A stretch of DNA of 64,000 bases from Litchfieldella qijiaojingensis (GTDB taxonomy: Bacteria; Pseudomonadota; Gammaproteobacteria; Pseudomonadales; Halomonadaceae). Shown here piece after piece: positions 51,746 to 61,062 of this stretch. The position numbers were made by a program, and so were the translations under genes. Positions within the stretch are counted from its first letter, which is position 1. Each line of letters starts with the position of its first letter. The notes below the pieces were generated by a model. The model saw only the letters and a program-made list of their open reading frames with translations. It searched no databases and was not told the origin of the DNA. The DNA is taken from the NCBI RefSeq assembly GCF_014651875.1, contig NZ_BMXS01000023.1, forward strand, positions 1 through 64,000. Reading direction: 5' to 3'.

Positions 51746-54700
51746 ATGCCGAGTGACACGGGCGGGGGCGGTGGCCAACCGCCAGCGCGGTTGGAGGTCC
51801 GACTCCTTGGTGGAGTCGAGATAATCCTGGACGGCCGGCGTCTTCGCGCCTTCAACGCTCTTCGATTGCAACGGTTTCTGGTGTTGATCGCGTTACGGAA
51901 AGATCCGCAGCACCGCTCACGACTCGCGTTCGAGCTTTGGCCCGACTCCGACGAACCGCAGGCGCGCACCAACCTCAGAAAGTTGCTCCACGACTTCCGT
52001 CATTCCCTTCCCGACATCGGTGAGTTCGTCGAGATCGACAACGAGATTGTGCGGTGGATTGCGACCGGGCCGAGCGAGGTCGACGTGCTGAGGTTCCAGG
52101 ATGCCATGGCCGCGGGTGATTTCGAGCTCGCTGCGCGCCTCTATTCGGGCGATTTCCTTCCAGCTTGTTATGACGACTGGGTCCTGGACGAGCGAGCGAA
52201 ACTTCGAGCGCAGGTGCATGGGGCCCTCGTGCGGCTGACAGAAGAGGCTGCGGGGTGCGGCGACCACAAAGCCACGCTCAGGTATACCCAACGCATCATC
52301 GACCTTGAGCCGACCGATGAAGCCGCCGTTCGAATGCAGATGGAAGCCCTTCTCGCGCTTGGTGATAGAGCCGCGGCGCTGCGCACCTACCACCGGTGCG
52401 CAGAAGTGCTTGAGCGCGACCTCGCAGTGGCACCGAGCGAGGCGATGAGGGCCCTGTACCAACAGCTCCGGGCCGGCACATTCCACCGCGACGAAGTGCA
52501 GGGCAAGCACTTGGTCGCCGTTGCCGAATCGCCTTTCGTCGGCCGCGACCTTGAATGGAAGCAACTCAATGAGGCATGGAACACCACGCGGAAGGGTAAG
52601 GCACATCTCTTTTTGGTGACCGGGGAACCGGGGATCGGCAAGACCCGTCTTGCACTGGAACTCGGCCGCCGCGTTCGAGCCGAGGGACAGGTGGTGGCAT
52701 CCGCTCGCGCCTACGAGGCGGCGGGCAGACTGCCGTGGGGGCCCGTCGTCGACCTGCTCCGATCGGATGCGATCCGAAGCCACATCGACACGCTCGACAC
52801 GGTCTGGAGGGCCGAGCTCGCTCGTCTCCTGCCCGAACTGCGCGACGTTTCCCGGCCAACTGGACCGAAACGGTCGGGCGACGTGGCTCAGCGCCATCGG
52901 CTGTTCGATGCTGTAAACCGAGCCATCGTGGCTGGCGACCGCCCGCGTTTGCTGATCATCGACGATCTGCAGTGGTGTGACGCCGAGACCATCGAGTTGA
53001 TCGGTTTCGTTGTCCGTTCCGGACAGACGGCACCGGTCCTCATCGTCGGTACTGTCCGGTGGGAGGAGATCCCACCGCATCATCCCCTCGTTGGACTCGT
53101 GGACGCCTTGGGCCACGACCAGGTCGTGACCACTCTGTCGCTCGACCGACTCGACGAAACCACCACGGCGAGACTCGCTGCTCGGCTACGCGGTAAAGAC
53201 AGGATTGATCCGGAATTGGCGGCACGACTCTGGCGCGAGACCGAAGGCAATCCACTCTTTGTGATCGAAGCGCTCCGAGCCGGGATCTCCTCTGACGGAA
53301 GTCAGGCCGTGCTCACACCAACGATGCGGGCGGTGCTGCGCGCTCGACTGGGCCAACTGACTGATGGCGCTCGGCGACTCGCCGAGATGGCGGCTGTCAT
53401 CGGTCGGCCCTTCTCGGTCGGTCTGCTGGTCTCGGCCACTGGGGCCGATGAACACGAGCTCGTTGATCATCTCGACGAACTCTGGCGTCGTCGGATCATT
53501 CGCGAGCAGGGGCTCAGGTACGATTTCAGTCACGACAAGCTCCGGGCGGTTGCCCTGGAGATGGTCACTCCGGCTCGTCGACGTCAACTCCACCGCGCCG
53601 TCGCCGAGGCGATCGCGGTCGAGCGCCACAAGGACATCGACGTGGCCAGCCCGCAGCTGGCCGCACACTACGACCAGGCCGGCATGGTCGAACCGGCCAT
53701 CGACGCCTACCGCGTGGCGGGGGGGCAAGCGGTGGCCGTGTCGGCTCTCGAAGAAGCGATCACCCTGTTTCGGCGCGCGCTCGCACTGCTCGCCGACTTG
53801 CCACCGTCACCCGGCCGCGATGCACTCGAACTCGACATCCGGATCGCCCTCGGATCCCCCCTTGTTGCCCTGGAGGGCTACGGCTCCAAGGATGCGCACC
53901 AACTCTACGAGCGAGCCCTTTCGCTTTGCCGCAAGCTTCACAGACCCGTGGAGCCGCCGATCCTCCGTGGTCTCGGCCTCGCCCGGCTACAGGGCTGCCG
54001 CTTCGACGATTGCGATGAACTCGCCCGGGCCCTCCTCGACGATCAGCGTCATGATGCGATCGCCAGGACAGAGGGCCGATATCTCCTCGGCGTGAGCGCG
54101 TTTTGGCGGGGCGATCTGGCCAGAGCCCGCCACTATCTCGCTGGCGCTATCGAAGCCTATGACCTGTCCCATCGCGACGAGCATCTGGCGTTATACGCCC
54201 AGGACCCGAAGGCAATTTGCCTCGTACGGCTGGCCTGGGTCGAACTGTGGACCGGAGATGCCGGCCGGGCCGACGAGATCGCCCGATCAGCTCTTGAGCT
54301 GGCTGTCGATCTCGATCATCTGATGACGTTGGGGTACGTCATCACTTACGCGGCGATCATCGCGGCCGAATCCGAAGATCTCGCCCGCCTCGCCGAGCTC
54401 CTCGCGGACGCCGACCGTCTATGGAAGCGTTTTTCGGACCGCTACCTCATGGTCGTCCTGGAGGCCCTTCGGGGCTGGCTGGACGTCAGCGCGGGATCGG
54501 CTGGGGGCATCGAGAAGATCGTGCGGTCGGTGGCACGCTCGCGTGCCGAAGGGGAGACCCTTCATCTGACCTACACACTCCTTCTCCTCGCCCGGGCTCG
54601 CGGCATGGTCGGCGAGTTCCGTCAGGGACGAGCCGCCACGCGCGAGGGGCTCTCGTGGTCACACCGCTGCAACCAGCGCTATCTCGAGGCCGAGCTGTGG

Positions 54701-54952
54701 CGAGTCGACGGTGAGCTGGCGTACCGCACCGGGGAAACCGAAGCCGCCGCCGCATCCTTGCGCCGTGCCGTTGAGATCGCCGGCGCTCAAGGGGCGGGCT
54801 GGCTGGAGCTTCGGGCGCTCCACGCCTTCGCCAGTCGATTTGCCGATGAGACTCTGCGTGAGCAACTTGGCGACCTCCTCGAGACCCTTCCGTCGGGTCA
54901 TGATCTGCCGGCGTTCCGCGCAGCAACGCGCCTTCTGAGCGACTCCGGTTAA
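51746..54952 (+). CDS. AfsR/SARP-like regulator: winged helix, BTAD, AAA ATPase, TPR-type repeats
   Basis: This is a 1068-residue signal-transduction ATPase. Domains in order: an OmpR-like winged helix at 14-108 (LEVRLLGGVEIILDGRRLRA, SRLAFELWPDSDEPQARTNL), BTAD at about 110-245 (SEVDVLRFQDAMAAG, YSGDFLPACYDDW, LERDLAVAPSEAMRALYQ), and an AAA/NTPase domain at about 262-600. The NTPase has Walker A GEPGIGKT (293-300), Walker B LLIIDDLQWCD and FVGRDLEWK at its start. TPR-like helices run to the end (ARALLDDQRHDAIARTEGRYLL and similar). This layout is typical of actinobacterial and chloroflexal regulators. AGGG precedes the ATG. It lies 80 bases upstream of an FAD oxidase gene and probably controls that cluster, which is inferred from order. 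Confidence 0.9.
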   Translation: MPSDTGGGGGQPPARLEVRLLGGVEIILDGRRLRAFNALRLQRFLVLIALRKDPQHRSRLAFELWPDSDEPQARTNLRKLLHDFRHSLPDIGEFVEIDNEIVRWIATGPSEVDVLRFQDAMAAGDFELAARLYSGDFLPACYDDWVLDERAKLRAQVHGALVRLTEEAAGCGDHKATLRYTQRIIDLEPTDEAAVRMQMEALLALGDRAAALRTYHRCAEVLERDLAVAPSEAMRALYQQLRAGTFHRDEVQGKHLVAVAESPFVGRDLEWKQLNEAWNTTRKGKAHLFLVTGEPGIGKTRLALELGRRVRAEGQVVASARAYEAAGRLPWGPVVDLLRSDAIRSHIDTLDTVWRAELARLLPELRDVSRPTGPKRSGDVAQRHRLFDAVNRAIVAGDRPRLLIIDDLQWCDAETIELIGFVVRSGQTAPVLIVGTVRWEEIPPHHPLVGLVDALGHDQVVTTLSLDRLDETTTARLAARLRGKDRIDPELAARLWRETEGNPLFVIEALRAGISSDGSQAVLTPTMRAVLRARLGQLTDGARRLAEMAAVIGRPFSVGLLVSATGADEHELVDHLDELWRRRIIREQGLRYDFSHDKLRAVALEMVTPARRRQLHRAVAEAIAVERHKDIDVASPQLAAHYDQAGMVEPAIDAYRVAGGQAVAVSALEEAITLFRRALALLADLPPSPGRDALELDIRIALGSPLVALEGYGSKDAHQLYERALSLCRKLHRPVEPPILRGLGLARLQGCRFDDCDELARALLDDQRHDAIARTEGRYLLGVSAFWRGDLARARHYLAGAIEAYDLSHRDEHLALYAQDPKAICLVRLAWVELWTGDAGRADEIARSALELAVDLDHLMTLGYVITYAAIIAAESEDLARLAELLADADRLWKRFSDRYLMVVLEALRGWLDVSAGSAGGIEKIVRSVARSRAEGETLHLTYTLLLLARARGMVGEFRQGRAATREGLSWSHRCNQRYLEAELWRVDGELAYRTGETEAAAASLRRAVEIAGAQGAGWLELRALHAFASRFADETLREQLGDLLETLPSGHDLPAFRAATRLLSDSG

Positions 54953-55032
54953 GCGGGAACGCTTTCGGAACGCCTGCGGGCGCACCCTCTGCGAGACGGT
55001 GCAAAGGAGCACCCGGAGCGGAGGATCACCCA

Positions 55033-56415
55033 ATGAGCGACACAATCAAGGCATTGACCGAAGCGGTGCGGGGGCGCGTCATCACCCCGTCCGATCCCGA
55101 CTATGACGACGCTCGCGCCGTCTACAATGCCATGCACGACCGCAAGCCCCGCGCCGTCATCCGGTGCGTTGATTCGGCCGACGTGATGGCCGCGGTCGCG
55201 GCTGGCCGCGATGCCGGCCTCGACCTGGCCATTCGCGGTGGGGGCCACAGCGTTCCCGGATTCGGCACGGTGGATGGTGGTCTGGTCATCGACCTGTCGA
55301 GGATGAACAACGTGCGGGTCGACCCGGTCAAGAAGATCGCCCGGGTCGGCAGCGGCGCGACCTGGGGTGATGTCGACCATGCGACCTACCCGTTCGGCCT
55401 GGCAGCGCCCGGCGGGATCATCTCGACGACCGGGGTGGGTGGCCTGACGCTGGGCGGCGGCATCGGCTACCTGACCCGCGGCGTCGGGCTCTCCATCGAT
55501 AACCTACTGTCGGCTGACGTCGTTCTCGCCGATGGCCGGCAGGTCACCGCGAGCGATTACCAGAACGAAGACTTGTTCTGGGCCTTGCGCGGCGGCGGCG
55601 GCAATTTCGGTGTCGTCACCAGCTTCGTGTTTCAGCTCCACGAGGTCGGTGACATCGTGGGCGGCCCGCTGTTCTACGAGTTCGACGATGCCACGGCGGT
55701 CCTGGAGTGTTACCGCGAATTCATTGCGGATGCGCCCGAACCGCTCGGATGCTTTTTCGGCTGGCAGATTGCCCCCGACCTGCCGTTTATCCCCACGGAC
55801 CGGGTCGGGGATCTGTTCTGTGTGCTGGTCACTTGCTGGAACGGGCCCCACGAGGAAGCCGAGAAAGTACTTAAGCCACTACGCGATGCTGCCGAAGTGA
55901 AGGCGGAGCAGATCGGCGTCATGCCGTTCCCGGCTCTGCAGAGCGCCTTCGACGGTCTCGTCCCGAAAGGTATGCAGCATTACTGGAAGGCAGACTTCAT
56001 CACCGAGCTCACCGACGAGGCGATCGCTGCTCACATCGAGCATGGCAAGAAGACACCGCACATCAGCTCGAGCATGCATCTCCATCCGATCAACGGTGCG
56101 GCACAACGGGTCGGCGCCGACGAGACCGCCTTCGGACATCGAGACAAGAACTTTGCCCCGGTCGTTGTAGGAATCTGGTCGGACCCCGCCGACAACGAGG
56201 CCAACATCAAGTGGGTAAAGGACTACTACGCCGCCATTCATCCCCACTCGGGCGGCGATGGGGGCTACGTCAACTTCATGTCCAGCGACGACAATCACCG
56301 TGCGCCGGCAAACTATGGCGCCAACTACGAGCGGCTCGCGGTAGTGAAGGCGACCTATGATCCGGACAACCTCTTCCACATCAATCAGAACATTGTTCCA
56401 GCGAATGGTCGCTGA
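55033..56415 (+). CDS. FAD-linked oxidase of the BBE (berberine-bridge-enzyme-like) type
   Basis: This is a 460-residue flavoenzyme. The PCMH-type FAD domain covers about 35-210 with LAIRGGGHSVPGFGTVDGG, where His72 is the probable 8-alpha covalent FAD attachment. GSGATWGDVDHATYPFGLAAPGG, STTGVGGLTLGGGIGYLTRG and LFWALRGGGGNFGVVTSF complete it. The second covalent Cys of bicovalent family members is absent at this position (GYLTRG). The C-terminal BBE motif is NYGANYERLAVVKATYDPDNLFHINQN. A GGAGG site precedes the ATG. It oxidises an alcohol, amine or sugar; the substrate is unknown. It sits between the SARP-like regulator and the DUF1326 gene. Confidence 0.93.
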   Translation: MSDTIKALTEAVRGRVITPSDPDYDDARAVYNAMHDRKPRAVIRCVDSADVMAAVAAGRDAGLDLAIRGGGHSVPGFGTVDGGLVIDLSRMNNVRVDPVKKIARVGSGATWGDVDHATYPFGLAAPGGIISTTGVGGLTLGGGIGYLTRGVGLSIDNLLSADVVLADGRQVTASDYQNEDLFWALRGGGGNFGVVTSFVFQLHEVGDIVGGPLFYEFDDATAVLECYREFIADAPEPLGCFFGWQIAPDLPFIPTDRVGDLFCVLVTCWNGPHEEAEKVLKPLRDAAEVKAEQIGVMPFPALQSAFDGLVPKGMQHYWKADFITELTDEAIAAHIEHGKKTPHISSSMHLHPINGAAQRVGADETAFGHRDKNFAPVVVGIWSDPADNEANIKWVKDYYAAIHPHSGGDGGYVNFMSSDDNHRAPANYGANYERLAVVKATYDPDNLFHINQNIVPANGR

Positions 56416-56452
56416 ACATCACGGTGTTCATCCTGTCAGGAGAATCGACGAA

Positions 56453-57121
56453 ATGAGTGCTGAATGGCTTTTCAAGAGTGAAACCTATGACAACTGCAAT
56501 TGCGCTGTAAATTGTGGTTGCCAGTTCAACTTACCAAGCACCCACGGCTATTGCCAGTCGGCTTTCGTCGGCAACATCGTTGAAGGCCATTTCAACGATA
56601 CGCCGCTCGCGGGGCTGAATTGGGCGGCGCTGTACAAGTGGCCGGGCGAAATCAAGGAGGGAAACGGCAAACGCCAAATCATTATCGACGAACGTGCGGA
56701 TGAAGCTCAACGGGTTGCACTGGAAACAATTATCTCAGGCGGCGCATGCGAACCATTGAGCAATCTTTTCTCTGTATTCGCGACCACATGCTCGGAATTT
56801 TGCGAGACATTGTTCCTGTCGATAGATCTCGAGGCGGACCTGGAGCTCAGAACTGCAAGGGTGGATATACCAGGCATCATGAGGAGCAACGGCAGACCAA
56901 TAATCAACGAGTTTACCGGTCAACCGTTCCACATTGCGCTGGCACGCCCTAGTGGCAGTTTCGAGTTTACCTACGCAGAGATCGGACAAGGGACGACCTC
57001 GGTGACGGGTGATATGGAGATGACGTTCGAGGATTCATGGGCCCATTTTTGCGTTCACCACTTCAATCAGGATGGGCTGGTTCGTGAAAGATCAAGGCTC
57101 ACGGCATGGCTTGACGGGTGA
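56453..57121 (+). CDS. DUF1326 protein
   Basis: This is a 222-residue protein with the DUF1326 Cys-rich start: WLFKSETYDNCNCAVNCGCQF (six to seven Cys within the first 30 residues). LSNLFSVFATTCSEFCETLFL and a C-terminal FTYAEIGQGTTSVTGDMEMTFEDSWAHFCVHHFNQ follow. The start is ATG 56453 with AGGAGAATCGACGA; the longer frame from 56357 overlaps the FAD oxidase. DUF1326 genes are often followed by DUF2182 genes, and here the next gene is a broken DUF2182. The function is unknown; the Cys cluster suggests metal or redox chemistry. Confidence 0.88.
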   Translation: MSAEWLFKSETYDNCNCAVNCGCQFNLPSTHGYCQSAFVGNIVEGHFNDTPLAGLNWAALYKWPGEIKEGNGKRQIIIDERADEAQRVALETIISGGACEPLSNLFSVFATTCSEFCETLFLSIDLEADLELRTARVDIPGIMRSNGRPIINEFTGQPFHIALARPSGSFEFTYAEIGQGTTSVTGDMEMTFEDSWAHFCVHHFNQDGLVRERSRLTAWLDG

Positions 57122-57145
57122 CCTCCGGAAGGGGCCGGTGTCGAG

Positions 57146-57672
57146 GTGGCGCAGAAAAGTCATATTCCGAATTCGGTGAACATGATCGGGCGAAAAGTGA
57201 AGACGGTGCCCGTCGACGCCACACTTGAGGCAGTGATCAGGCGCGATCGTGTGGTCGTCATTACAGCGCTTTTTGCGGTCATCGCGCTGTCGTGGGCGTA
57301 TCTGCTGGCCGGTGCCGGCATGGCGATGGTGGCCTCCTGCTGCTCGCCGCGGGTGTCTACCAACTCACCCCGATCAAGCATGCCTGTCTTCGTCACTGTC
57401 GATCGCCGCTTGCATTCCTTGGTCACCATTGGCGGCAGGGCGCCCGTGGCGCGCTACGCATGGGTCTTTTGCACGGCGCTTTCTGCGTCGGCTGCTGCTG
57501 GTTCCTGATGGGGCTGATGTTTTTCGGCGGCGTGATGAACCTCTACTGGGTCGCTGGCCTCGCGCTGTTCGTGCTGTTCGAAAGGACTGTCCCCGCGGGG
57601 CACTGGCTCGGCTACGCGACCGGCGTCGCTTTGCTCGTCTGGGGTGCCGGGATGCTGGCGCTTGCGTTCTGA
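57146..57672 (+). pseudogene. DUF2182 membrane protein gene broken by an internal deletion
   Basis: The frame from 57146 (GTG) reads as a DUF2182 start (RRDRVVVITALFAVIALSWAYLLAGAGMAMVA) and then turns into nonsense. The family's second half continues in another frame from about 57328: LLLLAAGVYQLTPIKHACLRHC, LHGAFCVGCCWFLMGLMFFGGVMNLYWVAGLALFVLFE. Normal members are about 270 residues and have an additional stretch between these pieces (helices around the WWVMMAAMMLP motif). So about 90 residues are missing, with a frame shift at the junction near 57328. The gene is unlikely to work. Confidence 0.82.
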
Positions 57673-58084
57673 GACGGGCATGCAGGCATCACGCCGCTTG
57701 TCTAAGAGCAGGCCGTTCGGGAGCCACATCACATTTCTTACGATGTGTCTCTCCCAGAGCTCTCCGTGGTCAGGCCCTGTATCGCAGCATTGGTCCAGAC
57801 AAGTCCGAACTTCGCTATGCGGTGTCCGTTACTGACTATTTTCTGTCGCCTTGGACCTCCCCGCGAATGTCTGCTAGTGGCTGATCCCTGTCTTTCACAA
57901 TCTCCTATATTAGCTTGTATCTCCCCTCTTCACCTACAGAGACAACCTACCACATAAACAGCCACACTCCACCTCTCAATCGCAGCTACAGCAGCTCCAA
58001 CAGGAGGCTTTTCTCTTATTTTTTAGGATAAATATGTCTGAAAAAAGCAAACGCTACACTATAAGGAAGTAGTTTCTCGCATGA
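57673..58084. other. Gene-free stretch with lower GC, including one REP-like repeat
   Basis: About 410 bases with no supported gene. The second half (about 57840-58080) is lower in GC than its surroundings. A 26-base REP-like repeat is annotated separately at 57979. It separates the broken DUF2182 from the DUF429 gene and may be the edge of an insertion. Confidence 0.5.
57979..58004. repeat. REP-like repeat, left copy
   Basis: ATCGCAGCTACAGCAGCTCC followed by AACAGG. It is a direct repeat of 58907-58932 with 25 of 26 bases equal and resembles REP elements of the form CGCGGCT-AAAG-CCGCTCCTACAGG. The two copies flank the DUF429 gene. Confidence 0.75.
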
Positions 58085-58843
58085 ATGGTAGAAGAAATGA
58101 AAGTCAATTTGATTGGAGTTGACTGTGCTACAGCACCCAACAATGTCGGGTTGGCATTTGGCTCTTACTCCGATGGGCGCACGATTGTCGAAGCCGCATG
58201 TCTGGGATCACCCACAGCATTGCCCGAGGCCATTATCGCCGAATGGATACGTGGCAACCGGGACGATCCCGTACTGATTGCCTTGGATGCTCCGCTTGGG
58301 TGGCCTGCACCTCTCGCTGATGCATTGCAATTTCATCGTGCCGGTCAAAACATCAGCACACCTGCCCACGAGCTGTTTCGTAGACGGACTGATCGGATCG
58401 TGCGAGAGGCAATTGGCAAGCAATCCCTTGATGTTGGGGCTGATCGTATAGCGAGAACCGCGTATGCGGCACTACAGCTTCTTGAGAGTCTTCGGAAACG
58501 ACTGAACGCGGAAATCCCCCTGGCGTGGGACCGCGATATCAGTGGCCTGAAAGCCATCGAGGTATATCCCGCAGCAACGCTTGCGGCCCACGGAATAGAT
58601 GCCAAAGGATATAAATCAAAAAATGGGCGAAGTGAGCGAAATCGAGTCCTTGCTGACGTCAGTTCAAGAGTGGAGATTGATACGAGTATTCCGGCACTCG
58701 AAACGAGGGCTGACGGCCTGGATGCGGTCGTTTGCCTGCTTGCTGCCCACGACTTCCTGTCAGGCTCTGCCCTATCCCCTCCAATGGGAGCCCTTGTCGA
58801 GAAAGAAGGATGGATATGGGTTCACGATCCGTTGGCTGATTAG
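58085..58843 (+). CDS. DUF429 protein (RNase H-like fold)
   Basis: This is a 252-residue protein with the DUF429 order: LIGVDCATAPNNVGLAFGSY, VLIALDAPLGWPAPLADAL, FRRRTDRIVREAIGKQ, LKAIEVYPAATLAAHGI, and DGLDAVVCLLAAHDFLSG. The conserved Asp residues (GVDCA, ALDAP, DGLDAV) suggest a metal-dependent nuclease-like site, but no activity is established for the family. Start codons 58085 and 58097 are both possible and neither has a strong ribosome site. It is flanked by REP-like direct repeats and AT-richer DNA, so it may have been acquired as a unit. Confidence 0.85.
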   Translation: MVEEMKVNLIGVDCATAPNNVGLAFGSYSDGRTIVEAACLGSPTALPEAIIAEWIRGNRDDPVLIALDAPLGWPAPLADALQFHRAGQNISTPAHELFRRRTDRIVREAIGKQSLDVGADRIARTAYAALQLLESLRKRLNAEIPLAWDRDISGLKAIEVYPAATLAAHGIDAKGYKSKNGRSERNRVLADVSSRVEIDTSIPALETRADGLDAVVCLLAAHDFLSGSALSPPMGALVEKEGWIWVHDPLAD

Positions 58844-58906
58844 CTTGTATAGCCCTCTGCGATCTCAGTGAAAATTTGCGACGTAAATGGTCATTCCCCA
58901 CTTAAA

Positions 58907-58932
58907 ATCGCAGCTACAGCAGCTCCTACAGG
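58907..58932. repeat. REP-like repeat, right copy
   Basis: ATCGCAGCTACAGCAGCTCC followed by TACAGG, 25 of 26 bases equal to the copy at 57979-58004 and in the same orientation. It ends 186 bases before the pirin gene. Confidence 0.75.
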
Positions 58933-59076
58933 GTGGCTTCGATCTTGCTTGTGTAGCTGACCTCTCGCGACCACTTCTCTCCCCTGAGAACGGACACGAT
59001 TGGCTCGACCTCGGGCATGACGAGGAGAGACCGCCTATGCTGAAGCGATCTCCCCAAGCGAGGCCGAGCCGTGTTC

Positions 59077-59098
59077 AGGAAGCGCTCAATAAATGCCT
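59077..59098. repeat. Single terminal end of the MITE-like family
   Basis: AGGAAGCGCTCAATAAATGCCT matches the terminal repeat of the element at 43611-43786 in 17 or more of its bases. Only one end is present. It lies in the leader of the pirin gene, 19 bases before the start codon. Confidence 0.55.
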
Positions 59099-59117
59099 TA
59101 TCCCCAAGGAGCACCTC

Positions 59118-60059
59118 ATGAGCAATCTCATCAATGACAAGACGCTGTCGTCCTCCTTGGACTGCCCAGTGGTGGCTGGCAAACGTCTGATCCAGCATAT
59201 CGCGCCGCGCACCGCCGACGTGGGCGGCATCCCCGTCAATCGGGTGCTGCCTTCGCGGCAGCGTCGTCTGGTGGGGGCGTGGTGCTTCCTCGACCACGCT
59301 GGCCCTTCGGTGTTCAAGGGTGGCAGCGCCGGTCTGCGGGTCGGGCCGCATCCGCATATCGGCTTGCAGACCTTCACCTGGATGATCGAAGGCGAGGTAC
59401 TGCATCGCGACAGCCTGGGAAATGAACAGGTGATACGTCCGGGCCAGGTCAACCTGATGACGGCGGGACGCGGCATCAGCCATACCGAGGAGTCGGTGCC
59501 TGGAGAATCACACTTGCACGCGGCCCAGTTGTGGATCGCCCTGCCCGAGGCGCATCGCAACACCGAGCCGCGCTTCGATCATTACCCGGACCTGCCTCGC
59601 TGGCAGGCCCAGGGAGTCGAGCTGACACTGCTGACCGGCGAGTTTGCTGGCCATCAGGCGCCGACACTGGCGTTCTCCCCACTGATGGGAGTGGATCTGC
59701 ATGGTCTTCAGTCCACGATGCTGTCACTGCCGCTGCGGAATGACTTCGAATATGCCTTGCTGCCGCTGGAAGGCGAGCTCGAGATCGACGGCGAGCCCTT
59801 CGCCACCAATGAGCTGGCCTATCTGGGTCGTGGCCGCGACAGCGTCGAAGTGGCGCTACCGGAAGGCGGGCGCGCCATCCTGGTGGGTGGCGAGCCGCTC
59901 GAAGAAGAGGTGCTGATCTGGTGGAACTTCGTCGGCCATGGCAAGACGGAGATCGCCGAGGCGCAGCGCGATTGGGAGGCCGGCAGCGAGCGCTTCGGTC
60001 ATATTCCCCAGTACCAGGGCGAACGGCTGATGCCGCCACCGCTACCCTGGAAGGTCTAG
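59118..60059 (+). CDS. Pirin-family protein
   Basis: This is a 313-residue bicupin protein. The N-terminal cupin has RQRRLVGAWCFLDHAGPSVFKGGSAGLRVGPHPHIGLQTFTWM, which supplies the His/Glu metal ligands. TAGRGISHTEESVPGESHLHAAQLWIALP follows, then a C-terminal cupin with PLEGELEIDGEPFATNELAYLGRG. Some pirins are quercetinases or redox sensors. The longer frame to 58887 has no ribosome site; ATG 59118 has AAGGAG eight bases before it. It stands alone. Confidence 0.94.
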   Translation: MSNLINDKTLSSSLDCPVVAGKRLIQHIAPRTADVGGIPVNRVLPSRQRRLVGAWCFLDHAGPSVFKGGSAGLRVGPHPHIGLQTFTWMIEGEVLHRDSLGNEQVIRPGQVNLMTAGRGISHTEESVPGESHLHAAQLWIALPEAHRNTEPRFDHYPDLPRWQAQGVELTLLTGEFAGHQAPTLAFSPLMGVDLHGLQSTMLSLPLRNDFEYALLPLEGELEIDGEPFATNELAYLGRGRDSVEVALPEGGRAILVGGEPLEEEVLIWWNFVGHGKTEIAEAQRDWEAGSERFGHIPQYQGERLMPPPLPWKV

Positions 60060-60176
60060 CTCTGATCACCATTCTGAGTTCCGATAGCTTTCGTCATATA
60101 GCATCGGCCATATGATGACGTAGGCTATCGGGCGAGTCCCACGGCAATATGTGGCAGTGATCGAAGGAGTGTCGCC

Positions 60177-61022
60177 ATGAAATATCTCGGAGCCCATGTT
60201 AGCGCCGCCGGCGGCCCCGATCAGGCCGTGTTGCGCGCTGTCGAACTCGGTGCCGACGCTCTTGCGCTGTTCACCAAGAATCAGCGTCAGTGGCGTGCCA
60301 AGCCGCTGACGGACGAGGCCATCGAAGCCTTCCACCAAGCCTGCCGCGAGCATGGCTTCGCCCCAAAGCAGATCCTTCCCCACGACAGCTATCTGATCAA
60401 TCTCGGCCACCCGGACGCCGCGGGGTTGAAGAAATCACGGGATGCCTTTCTCGACGAGATGCAACGCTGCGAGCAGTTGGGCCTCACCCTGCTCAATTTT
60501 CACCCCGGCAGCCATCTGAACAAGATCAGTGAAAGCGAGTGCCTGACTCGCATCGCCGACTCCATCAATGAAGCCCTCTCACGTACCCAGGGCGTTACGG
60601 CAGTGATCGAGAATACCGCTGGCCAGGGCAGCAACCTGGGCTGGCGCTTCGAGCACCTGGCCGAGATCATCGAGCAGGTCGACGACAAGTCGCGGGTCGG
60701 GGTGTGTATCGACACCTGCCACGCCTTCGCTGCTGGCTACGACCTGCGTACGCCGGAGGCCTGCACCGCGATGCTCGACGAATTCGAAACAGTGGTCGGA
60801 TTCGACTGTCTTCGCGGCATGCACATCAACGACGCCAAGAGCGAGTTCGCCAGCCGTGTCGACCGCCATCACAGCCTGGGCCAGGGCAATATCGGACTGG
60901 AAGCCTTCACCACCATCATGCGCGACCCGCGCATCGACGATATTCCCATGGTACTGGAGACCATCGAGCCGGCGATCTGGGCCGAGGAGATTGCCTGGTT
61001 AAGGGCCCAGCAACACCAATAG
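60177..61022 (+). CDS. nfo: Endonuclease IV
   Basis: This 281-residue AP endonuclease of base-excision repair cuts 5' of abasic sites using three zinc ions. The zinc-site motifs are GAHVSAAGG at the start, [43 protein letters not shown] and [27 protein letters not shown]. All are intact and length is normal. AGGAGTGTCGCC precedes the ATG. It is 40 bases upstream of an Nmad3-like gene, which may share its transcript. Confidence 0.97.
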   Translation: MKYLGAHVSAAGGPDQAVLRAVELGADALALFTKNQRQWRAKPLTDEAIEAFHQACREHGFAPKQILPHDSYLINLGHPDAAGLKKSRDAFLDEMQRCEQLGLTLLNFHPGSHLNKISESECLTRIADSINEALSRTQGVTAVIENTAGQGSNLGWRFEHLAEIIEQVDDKSRVGVCIDTCHAFAAGYDLRTPEACTAMLDEFETVVGFDCLRGMHINDAKSEFASRVDRHHSLGQGNIGLEAFTTIMRDPRIDDIPMVLETIEPAIWAEEIAWLRAQQHQ

Positions 61023-61062
61023 CCGGGTGGCATAATACACATTTCCGGCCACGGGAAACGGG

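Noticed and set aside
57146-57672. Programmed frameshift in the DUF2182 gene
   Set aside because: About 90 family residues are missing at the frame change, so a deletion explains it better than recoding.
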